Below are positions 1 through 6,356 of a stretch of DNA of 9,222 nt, in pieces (the stretch's first letter is position 1; each line of letters begins with the position of its first letter). The notes below the pieces were generated by a model that saw only the letters and a list, made by a program, of their open reading frames with translations, did no database searches and was not told the DNA's origin. This DNA is from CANLWN01 sp039815505 (GTDB taxonomy: Bacteria > Bacteroidota > Bacteroidia > Flavobacteriales > Flavobacteriaceae): the NCBI GenBank assembly GCA_039815505.1, contig JBCBZE010000111.1, positions 1 through 9,222 on the forward strand. The letters are read 5' to 3'. The position numbers and the translations under genes are program-made.

Positions 1-716
1 ACATTAAAATATTTACTGTTCCAAATGGCGGGATTAAAATTTTTCCCCATGGCAAATCCATAAAAAATAACCACGGAAGCTATGGATTTGAACATGAAAA
101 AATACACGATCCAAAACTCCGAAGTAGAACTTGTCTTGGAAAACAACCCGTTAGGCACCATAAGGGTGGCCAAATAACTAATGAGCAATACAAGGACCGT
201 TAAGTTTTTAATGTTCTTAAAGGGCCACATGAGGAGTTTTCTCAATGGATGCAAATCATTGCCCCATTTATGGATCAAATAGAAATAATCATTACCGATA
301 GGGGCGAACAAAAGCGGATCGTCCTTGTCCTCTAATTTAAAGAGTTTGGAAGGTGCGATGATCTTAAATCCCTTGATCTCTATACCATGGATTTTTTGCA
401 GGTGCTTTATTTTCGAAATAGCTTCCTGAGGGATTTTTCCCTTAAAATAGGTCGAATTTAGGAATCTGAGCCTATAATCTATACATATATCTTTGATCTG
501 GTCTATATGATAGATACGATCGGTCTCCAAAAGATCAAAATTAAATTGGTTATACACCGTATTGGAAACACCGTTTATGTTCTTTTCTATCTTTTCAACG
601 GTCTCCGAATCCTGTTGTAAAAGCCGGTATACATTTTGTATGATATGTTCTTCTTTTACATCAGTGGTCTTGTACTTGGCAAGCTTTTCTTCAATATTTG
701 TTTTTTTCAGGAACAT
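1..716 (-). CDS. Unrecognised membrane protein, 3' end cut by window edge
   Basis: I do not recognise this family. Reading leftward from ATG at 716, an open frame runs 238 codons to the window edge without a stop, so the C-terminus is missing. The N-terminal ~165 residues are soluble, charged and mostly helical in character (start MFLKKTNIEEKLAKYKTTD). Two hydrophobic segments follow, at about residues 172-187 and 201-223, joined by a short Ser/Thr-rich loop. No signal peptide is visible, so the N-terminal domain is probably cytoplasmic with a C-terminal helical hairpin in the inner membrane (inference). The frame stays open upstream to an ATG at 824, which would add 36 residues. I prefer 716 because A-rich sequence precedes it and a promoter-like TAATTTTG lies only ~25 bases upstream, inside the possible extension. 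An intermediate TTG start is also possible. The gene is divergent from the fasciclin gene. Coding status is well supported by the long open frame; function is unknown. Confidence 0.75.
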   Translation of the reverse strand, partial: MFLKKTNIEEKLAKYKTTDVKEEHIIQNVYRLLQQDSETVEKIEKNINGVSNTVYNQFNFDLLETDRIYHIDQIKDICIDYRLRFLNSTYFKGKIPQEAISKIKHLQKIHGIEIKGFKIIAPSKLFKLEDKDDPLLFAPIGNDYFYLIHKWGNDLHPLRKLLMWPFKNIKNLTVLVLLISYLATLMVPNGLFSKTSSTSEFWIVYFFMFKSIASVVIFYGFAMGKNFNPAIWNSKYFN

Positions 717-740
717 TTCTTTTTCTTTTAGCAACTGTAT

Positions 741-748
741 CAAAATTA
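741..748 (-). promoter_or_regulatory. Possible -7 promoter element (TAATTTTG) of the leftmost gene
   Basis: On the minus strand this reads TAATTTTG, an exact match to the Bacteroidota -7 consensus TAnnTTTG. Transcription would begin around 734, leaving a leader of under 20 bases before the ATG at 716. I found no TTG or TTTG at the expected 17-23 base distance upstream, so the match may be chance in this AT-rich stretch. If real, it rules out the upstream ATG at 824 as the start for that transcript. Confidence 0.3.
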
Positions 749-921
749 AACAATTAGATGATTGGTTGTCTTTTATATATAAAAATGAAATTGTTAATTT
801 TTTGTTAATTTCTATGAACTGCATATTCGATTACCCAAATAGCTTCGTAATTAATGTATATTGTCGATGATTTAATACCGTTAATCGGTTTTTACATTCT
901 TTGACCCCAAAGCCCCCACTT

Positions 922-1443
922 ATGAAAAACATAGTAACCCCACTATCCATTATTCTATTTCTTAGTAGTTTTTTAGCCTTTGCACAAGATGATCAATCGA
1001 TCATAAAAAGCACCGAAGATTCGGAAAACCACACTACGCTTTTAGCGGCGGTACGTGCGGTAGATTTGGAAAGAACCTTGGACGAGGATGGCCCTTTTAC
1101 GGTTTTTGCCCCATCGGATATAGCATTTAAAAAATTATCCGCGGACAAGGTGGCCAATTTGTTATTGCCAGAAAATAAACAAGAGCTACATTCCGTGGTA
1201 ACCTACCATATTGTTGCCGGTGAGCTTACGGCCTCCAAAATGTTAAAAGCCATGTGCCGCGGTAAGGGAAAGGCTACGTTCACCACCGTTCAAGGAAATG
1301 AAATAACCGCTACCATGCGGGGAGTGGACATTGTATTAACGGATAATTTTGGCAACACGGCCAAGATTACCACAGCGGATTCTAACCAGTGTAACGGGGT
1401 CATACATGAAATTGATAGCGTAATTTTACCTAAAAAGCTATAG
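922..1443 (+). CDS. Secreted fasciclin (FAS1) domain protein
   Basis: This is a 173-residue exported protein made of one FAS1 domain, a fold known for adhesion and matrix or surface interactions; its ligand cannot be read from sequence. Residues 1-21 form a signal peptide: Lys at position 3, a hydrophobic core, then A-F-A followed by QDD, a good signal peptidase I site. The domain covers about residues 35-170. It has the conserved H1 motif FTVFAPSDIAF (59-69), the YH pair in TYHIVAGEL (94-102) and the closing H2 motif NGVIHEIDSVILP (158-170). There is no lipobox Cys and no sorting tail, so it is probably soluble in the periplasm or released. Two Cys, C112 and C157, could form a disulfide (inference). 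A TTG at 901 would add seven residues, but the ATG at 922 opens directly on the signal peptide and is preferred. It stands alone and ends 5 bases before the convergent pheT stop. I found no confident promoter in the 97 bases upstream. Confidence 0.93.
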   Translation: MKNIVTPLSIILFLSSFLAFAQDDQSIIKSTEDSENHTTLLAAVRAVDLERTLDEDGPFTVFAPSDIAFKKLSADKVANLLLPENKQELHSVVTYHIVAGELTASKMLKAMCRGKGKATFTTVQGNEITATMRGVDIVLTDNFGNTAKITTADSNQCNGVIHEIDSVILPKKL

Positions 1444-1448
1444 GTCGA

Positions 1449-3875
1449 TTACCGTAACTTCGCGCCCAATTCCTTTTCGTAACGGTTTTGCAGCTTATGC
1501 ATAATCTTATCTATCTGCTTATCCGTTAAGGTACTTTTTTCGTCCTGCAACGTAAAACTTACCGCATAGGATTTTTTACCTTCAGGGAGGTTTTTACCCA
1601 CAAAGACGTCAAAAAGAGAGACGTTTCTCAAGAGTTTCTTTTCGGTTTGTAGGGCAATATCATACACTTCCTTAAAGGTAACGGAGTCTTCCAATAACAA
1701 GGCAAAATCTCTTTTTACCTCAGGGTATTTGGGAATGTCCGTGAAAGAAATATGATTGTGGGATGCTGTTTCCAACACTTGGTCCCAATTAAAATCTGCA
1801 TATAGCACTTCTTGTTTGATATCGAACTTCCTTAGTATTGATTTTTTCACAACACCAAAGGATACGAGTTCCTTTTTGGCGTACTTAAGGGTTAGGCCTT
1901 CGGAAAATGCTTCGTTTTTAGCAGGACTACTGATGGTTTTGGACAACCCCAGGCGTGCTAATACATTTTCTATAACACCTTTTAAGAAATAAAAGTCCGT
2001 TTTTTTTGTAGCGGCCGCCCAATTATCGTCGTTTCTATTTCCACTGACCAAAAGCGATAGGTGTTTACTTTCTATCCTTCCCGAATCAAATTGATGATAT
2101 GTTTTCCCAAACTCATAGAATTTTAAGTTTTGGGCCTTTCGATTAAGGTTATAAGAAATACTTTCCAATCCACTAAAGAGCATGTTCTGGCGCATCACCG
2201 AAAGATCTGAACTTAAGGGATTGAGCATTTTTACGGTATGCGCCTTGTTGATATCATCTAGGAGCCCATTGTATTCCGGAGTGGTAAGGCTGTTGTTCAT
2301 GATTTCATAAAAGCCTTTTGCAGCTAGCATATTTCCAATGATATTCCGCAATTTGTAATCCTCAAACTTGGATGTTGGTGCTATGGAAGCATTGAACTTT
2401 TCCTTAAAGGCGATGTTGTTATAGCCATAGACCCTAAGAATTTCTTCGATTACATCTACTTCGCGTTGCACGTCTACCCGGTAAAAAGGAATACTAAGCC
2501 CTAAACCGGACTCGGTTACATTCTTTACCTTTATTTCCAGGGAGGCCAAGATAGATTTAATGGTATCTGTTGCAATTTCCTCTCCAATAAGTTTATTGAC
2601 CTTGTTAAACGTTAAGAAAACATCGTAATCCTCTTTCTTGTTGGGATATAGGTCCACAATGTCCGATGTAATGGTACCTCCTGCAATTTCTTTGATCAAT
2701 AATGCTGCCCTTTGCAGACAGTATTCCACGTTGTTGATGTCTATGCCCCTTTCGAACCGGAAGGAAGCGTCGGTATTTAAACCATGCCTTTTGGCCGTTT
2801 TGCGAATACTAACAGGATCAAAATAAGCGCTTTCCAGAAAAATGGCCGTTGTATTTTCCGTAACACCGGAATGTATTCCTCCAAAAACCCCGGCAATACA
2901 CATGGGCTTTTCGGCATCGCATATCATAAGGTCGTCCTCGGTAAGTATTCTTTCTTCTTCATCCAAAGTAGTGAACTTGGTTCCCTTGGGTAGGGTCTGT
3001 ACACTAATTTTGTTTCCCTTTATTTTATTGGCATCAAAGGCATGTAAGGGCTGCCCCAACTCATGTAGCACATAGTTGGTAGCATCCACTACATTGTTTT
3101 TAGGAGTAAGCCCAATGGCCTTTAACCGGTTTTTTAACCAATCCGGGGAAGGCTGTACAATTAGGTTACTGATGGTTACGCCACAATATCTGGGCGCAAG
3201 CGCATTATTTTGGACCAGTACGTCCATTTTTAAGGAACGGTCGTCAACATTAAAGTTGCTGGTGGAAGGTGTGATCAATTCCTTTAAGATCTCTTTTTGT
3301 TGAAGTCCTGCCTTTAAATCCCTGGCCACCCCATAATGGCTCATGGCATCGGCACGGTTCGGGGTAAGGCCAATTTCAAAAATAGTGTCGTTTTCAATTT
3401 CGAAAACTTCGGCACATGGGGTACCCGGTTCAAGCGTGTCGGACAGTACTAGGATGCCTTCATGACCCTTGCCTAGGCCCAGTTCATCTTCGGCGCAGAT
3501 CATGCCGTGACTTTCCTCGCCCCTGATCTTCCCTTTTTTGATGGTCCATTCCTCGCCCTCGGGGGAATATAACTTGGTCCCTATGGTCGCAACCGGAACT
3601 TTCTGTCCTTTGGCCACATTTGGGGCGCCGCAAACGATTTGCACGGGATGGGGCCCTCCAATATGCACGGTAGTAAGTTTTAATCGGTCCGCATTGGGAT
3701 GTTTTTCACAGCTTAGGACATGCCCCACAACAACCCCTTGTAATCCTCCTTTAATGGATTCATAAGGGGTTATGCCCTCGACCTCCAAACCTAGGTCCGT
3801 TAAAAGCTCTCCTGTTTTGGCTGCGTCCCAATCTATGGCAAGGAACTGCTTTAACCAGTTATACGAAATTTTCAT
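1449..3875 (-). CDS. pheT: Phenylalanyl-tRNA synthetase beta subunit
   Basis: Beta chain of the cytoplasmic (alpha-beta)2 PheRS, which charges tRNA-Phe; the catalytic site is in the alpha chain, PheS, which is not in this window. The 808 residues are full length and the domain order is canonical. An N-terminal piece starts MKISYNWLKQFL. An EMAP-like tRNA-binding domain (~40-155) contains HPNADRLKL and VCGAPNV. The B3/B4 domain (~210-400) carries the GQPLHAFDANKI and RFERGID motifs and is the known editing region for mischarged Tyr. B5 (~410-485) ends in DVIEEILRVYGYNNI. A catalytic-like core (~490-700) includes NPLSSDLSVMRQNM. The C-terminal FDX-ACB anticodon-binding domain starts at KYPEVKRDFALLL (~716) and runs to the end. 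The ATG at 3875 fits the conserved N-terminus and lies ~13 bases from a predicted transcription start. It appears monocistronic and apart from pheS. No Phe-rich leader peptide or T-box is seen, and the short leader leaves no room for one. Confidence 0.98.
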   Translation of the reverse strand: MKISYNWLKQFLAIDWDAAKTGELLTDLGLEVEGITPYESIKGGLQGVVVGHVLSCEKHPNADRLKLTTVHIGGPHPVQIVCGAPNVAKGQKVPVATIGTKLYSPEGEEWTIKKGKIRGEESHGMICAEDELGLGKGHEGILVLSDTLEPGTPCAEVFEIENDTIFEIGLTPNRADAMSHYGVARDLKAGLQQKEILKELITPSTSNFNVDDRSLKMDVLVQNNALAPRYCGVTISNLIVQPSPDWLKNRLKAIGLTPKNNVVDATNYVLHELGQPLHAFDANKIKGNKISVQTLPKGTKFTTLDEEERILTEDDLMICDAEKPMCIAGVFGGIHSGVTENTTAIFLESAYFDPVSIRKTAKRHGLNTDASFRFERGIDINNVEYCLQRAALLIKEIAGGTITSDIVDLYPNKKEDYDVFLTFNKVNKLIGEEIATDTIKSILASLEIKVKNVTESGLGLSIPFYRVDVQREVDVIEEILRVYGYNNIAFKEKFNASIAPTSKFEDYKLRNIIGNMLAAKGFYEIMNNSLTTPEYNGLLDDINKAHTVKMLNPLSSDLSVMRQNMLFSGLESISYNLNRKAQNLKFYEFGKTYHQFDSGRIESKHLSLLVSGNRNDDNWAAATKKTDFYFLKGVIENVLARLGLSKTISSPAKNEAFSEGLTLKYAKKELVSFGVVKKSILRKFDIKQEVLYADFNWDQVLETASHNHISFTDIPKYPEVKRDFALLLEDSVTFKEVYDIALQTEKKLLRNVSLFDVFVGKNLPEGKKSYAVSFTLQDEKSTLTDKQIDKIMHKLQNRYEKELGAKLR

Positions 3876-3894
3876 TGGTTATTTTTAAAGCACC

Positions 3895-3925
3895 CAAAGA
3901 TAAAACAATGCGGTAAGACATTCAA
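3895..3925 (-). promoter_or_regulatory. pheT promoter, Bacteroidota type
   Basis: On the minus strand, TTG (3925-3923) is followed after 20 bases by TATCTTTG (3902-3895). This fits the flavobacterial consensus TTG-N17-23-TAnnTTTG exactly. Transcription should start near 3888, giving a leader of about 13 bases before the pheT ATG at 3875. The TTG lies inside an 18-bp palindrome, so a protein bound there could block the sigma factor contact (inference). Confidence 0.6.
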
Positions 3926-3937
3926 TACGTATTGAAT
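3920..3937. repeat. 18-bp perfect palindrome, possible operator
   Basis: ATTCAATACGTATTGAAT equals its own reverse complement over all 18 bases, with no spacer. It lies between the divergent pheT and lipoprotein promoters. It covers the pheT -33 element (TTG at 3925-3923) and ends 16 bases before the -33 region of the other promoter. That placement suits a homodimeric regulator. It lacks the spacer, GC-rich stem and T-run of an intrinsic terminator. No known flavobacterial regulator site is recognised, so the operator role is inference. Confidence 0.45.
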
Positions 3938-3953
3938 TGAATTGTTTTTATTT

Positions 3954-3981
3954 TTTGTTGTAAAGTTTCCCGTTATATTTG
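3954..3981 (+). promoter_or_regulatory. Promoter of the thioredoxin-lipoprotein gene
   Basis: TATATTTG at 3974-3981 matches the Bacteroidota -7 consensus TAnnTTTG exactly. A TTTG at 3954-3957 lies 16 bases upstream as the -33 element, one base short of the usual 17-23 spacing. Transcription should begin near 3988, about 20 bases before the ATG at 4007, a typical short leader. The position supports that start codon. Confidence 0.55.
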
Positions 3982-4006
3982 GACCTATACCGCAACAATT
4001 ACGATC

Positions 4007-5245
4007 ATGAACAAACTAGGCTTATCTTTAATTTTCATTGGTATTCTTTTTTCCTGTAAAGACCCCCAGCCCCTTTTGCCTAAAACCGGGGTATGGAGAG
4101 CCGAGTTGATTACGATGGATAATGCCGTCCTTCCGTTTAATTTCAAGCTCGAAAAAGATAGCGTGGGAAAGCATTTCATGGAAATATACAATGCGGACGA
4201 GGTCATAAGAATCAATGATGTGGAAGTAGGCAACGATTCTATCAAGATACGAATGGACGTGTACGAAGGATATATCAGCGGTACCTATACCCCCAATGAA
4301 ATCAAAGGTGAATTTATCAAGGAAAGTTTGGATAGAATTGTACCGTTTACCGCTACCCACGGTATACATGAACGATTTTATGCCGATACATCGATTGAGG
4401 ATGTTTCAGGGGTATGGGAAACAGAGTTTAGCGCTAATACGGCAGATAGCTATATGGCCAAGGGAATTTTTGACCAAAAAGGCAATAAAGTTTCGGGAAC
4501 ATTTAGGACTACTACGGGAGACTATCGCTATTTGGAAGGTGTTATGGACAATGATTCTTTAAAATTGTCCGCTTTTGACGGTGCACACGCTTTTTTATTT
4601 ATGGCCAAGGTGAGTGATAGTAGTATAAACGGGACTTTTTACTCTGGGAACCACTTTAAGGAGCCCTTTGTTGGGCGCCGCAATGCCGGTTTTGAACTCC
4701 CGGATGAAGATGCATTGACCTATTTGAAGGAGGGTTACGACAAGCTGAGTTTTTCCTTCCCCGATGCCGAGGGGAAACCGATTTCCTTGGAGGATGAACA
4801 GTTCAAGGACAAAGTGGTGATTGTACAGATCATGGGAACTTGGTGTCCCAATTGCATGGACGAGACCAAATTCTACGTGAATTATCTAAAGGAACATAAC
4901 CCTGCTGATTTAAAATTTGTGGGCTTGGCCTTTGAGTATGCCAAAACGGAGGAAGCCGCTTTTTCTGGAATTAAAAGGTTACAGGAAAGAATAGGGGTTC
5001 CCTATCCCATACTTCTTGCGCAATACGGTAGCTCTAATAAGGAAAGGGCACAAGAAAAGTTACCCATGCTCAATCATGTGCTGTCCTATCCCACCTCTAT
5101 ATTCGTGGATAAGAAAGGAACGGTCAGAAAAATACATACAGGATTCAATGGACCGGCCACGGGGGAAAAATTCATCCTTTTTCAAAAAGAGTTCAATGAT
5201 TTTGTAACACTACTACTGGAAGAAGAATCAGCGTATTCTAAATGA
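4007..5245 (+). CDS. TlpA/ResA-like thioredoxin-fold lipoprotein
   Basis: This 412-residue envelope protein is probably a thiol-disulfide oxidoreductase. The N-terminus is a lipoprotein signal: a hydrophobic stretch then LFSC with Cys17 as the lipidated residue. The next residues are KDP, which only partly resembles the charged surface-export signal of Bacteroidota lipoproteins, so inner- or outer-membrane placement is open. Residues ~28-225 look like two copies of a beta-rich domain, each opening with GVW (28-30 and 135-137) and sharing NDS(I/L)K(I/L) later on. The thioredoxin-like domain fills ~245-405. Its redox motif is GTWCPNC, with C280 and C283; the cis-proline is P362 in LSYPTS, followed by IFVDKKG. 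The family reduces or rearranges disulfides of exported proteins, for example in cytochrome c maturation; the substrate here is unknown. It is transcribed alone from its own promoter and overlaps the tail of leuB by 8 bases on the opposite strand. The fold is secure, the role less so. Confidence 0.9.
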   Translation: MNKLGLSLIFIGILFSCKDPQPLLPKTGVWRAELITMDNAVLPFNFKLEKDSVGKHFMEIYNADEVIRINDVEVGNDSIKIRMDVYEGYISGTYTPNEIKGEFIKESLDRIVPFTATHGIHERFYADTSIEDVSGVWETEFSANTADSYMAKGIFDQKGNKVSGTFRTTTGDYRYLEGVMDNDSLKLSAFDGAHAFLFMAKVSDSSINGTFYSGNHFKEPFVGRRNAGFELPDEDALTYLKEGYDKLSFSFPDAEGKPISLEDEQFKDKVVIVQIMGTWCPNCMDETKFYVNYLKEHNPADLKFVGLAFEYAKTEEAAFSGIKRLQERIGVPYPILLAQYGSSNKERAQEKLPMLNHVLSYPTSIFVDKKGTVRKIHTGFNGPATGEKFILFQKEFNDFVTLLLEEESAYSK

Positions 5246-6356
5246 TGGTAGATTTCCCCAATCCTATGTTTTCATCGTTTATGTTCAGATGATCATCCGA
5301 ATCTACGATGTTATCGGCAATGAAATCTCCTACATGATCGGTACCATAGTTGCTCTGGGCATCTAGGTCCGAAGTGGTTATATTTTTTCTTAAGGATTTG
5401 CCCACGGCCGTTACAACGGCATCGGCTTCTTCATTCAACCCAAAATGTTCCAATAACATGGCGGCGGAAAGAATGGATGCAATGGGGTTTGCAATATCCT
5501 TGTTCTTCGCCTGTGGATAGGAACCGTGTATGGGCTCAAACATGGCATTGTCCTTACCAATGGAGGCGGAGGGCAATAAACCAATGGACCCGCCTATAAC
5601 GCTTCCTTCATCGGACAAAATGTCCCCGAACATATTTTCGGTCAGGATAACGTCGAACTGACTTGGGTTGAGTATAATTTGCATTGCCGCATTGTCCACA
5701 AACAAATAATCCAATTGTACACTGGGATAGCTTTCCCCAATTTTACGTACGACCTTACGCCATAGGCGAGACGATTCCAATACATTCGCCTTATCCACCA
5801 ATGTTAATTTATTTCGCCTACTTTTTGCCGCCTTGAATGCTAAATGGGCGATTCGGCTTATTTCTTCTTCCGAATATTCACAGAGATCGGAGGCTATTGT
5901 TCCCGATTCGTTCAGTTTTTTTTCTCCAAAATAAATACCGCCCGTAAGCTCGCGATAGATGATAAAATCAGTACCCTTGATGATATCTTTCCGTAAGGGC
6001 GATTTTTCAATCAGGGTGGGGAAGACCCTCACCGGTCTAATATTGGCAAAAAGCCCCAATTCCTTACGTAACCCCAGTAGACCTTGTTCGGGTCGTACTT
6101 TGGCCTCTGGATCGTTATCGTATTTTGGATCACCAATAGCTCCGAACAAAACGGCATCCGAATCCTTGCATAAGCGTAATGTGGCATCAGGTAGGGGGCT
6201 ACCGGTTTTATCAATGGCAATGGCACCTACCGTTGCCTGTGTATATGTAAAGCTATGATTAAACGTTTCTTCTACGGCCTGTAAACATTTCACGGCTTGG
6301 TTAAGAACTTCGGGTCCAATACCATCACCCGGTAAAAGGGCTATTTTTAAATTCAT
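5238..6356 (-). CDS. leuB: 3-isopropylmalate dehydrogenase
   Basis: Third enzyme of leucine synthesis: NAD-dependent oxidation and decarboxylation of 3-isopropylmalate to 2-oxoisocaproate, cytoplasmic, Mg/Mn-dependent, normally a homodimer. The 372 residues open with IALLPGDGIGPEV, typical of the family. Residues matching the known active site are all present: R97 and R107 (GLRKELGLFANIRPVR), R135 and Y142 (YRELTGGIYFGE), K189 (VDKANVLESSRLWR), and the metal-binding aspartates D221, D245 and D249 (MFGDILSDEG). The cofactor segment EPIHGSYP (274-281) is also present. The spacing of R97, R107 and R135 and the SRLWR context favour LeuB over isocitrate or tartrate dehydrogenases. After the usual end near DFIADNI (344-350) there is an extra polar tail of about 20 residues. 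The start ATG shares one base with the leuA stop (TAATG), so translation is probably coupled to leuA. Its 3' end overlaps the convergent lipoprotein gene by 8 bases. Confidence 0.97.
   Translation of the reverse strand: MNLKIALLPGDGIGPEVLNQAVKCLQAVEETFNHSFTYTQATVGAIAIDKTGSPLPDATLRLCKDSDAVLFGAIGDPKYDNDPEAKVRPEQGLLGLRKELGLFANIRPVRVFPTLIEKSPLRKDIIKGTDFIIYRELTGGIYFGEKKLNESGTIASDLCEYSEEEISRIAHLAFKAAKSRRNKLTLVDKANVLESSRLWRKVVRKIGESYPSVQLDYLFVDNAAMQIILNPSQFDVILTENMFGDILSDEGSVIGGSIGLLPSASIGKDNAMFEPIHGSYPQAKNKDIANPIASILSAAMLLEHFGLNEEADAVVTAVGKSLRKNITTSDLDAQSNYGTDHVGDFIADNIVDSDDHLNINDENIGLGKSTII

Noticed and set aside
717..824. In-frame upstream extension of the leftmost gene from ATG 824
   Set aside because: The stretch is AT-rich and promoter-like, with a TAATTTTG element at 741-748. 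Not fully excluded, but 716 is favoured.
562..870. 102-codon plus-strand frame near the left end
   Set aside because: It overlaps the minus-strand membrane protein antisense, and its Ser/Phe/Cys-rich translation looks like a shadow of that frame.
901..921. TTG start for the fasciclin gene
   Set aside because: It would put MTPKPPL ahead of a normal signal peptide that begins with the ATG at 922.
4028..4369. Open frame on the minus strand opposite the lipoprotein gene
   Set aside because: It is antisense to a well-supported gene with a lipobox and a promoter, and its translation shows no domain. Similar frames opposite pheT, leuA, leuB and the 514-residue gene were rejected for the same reason.
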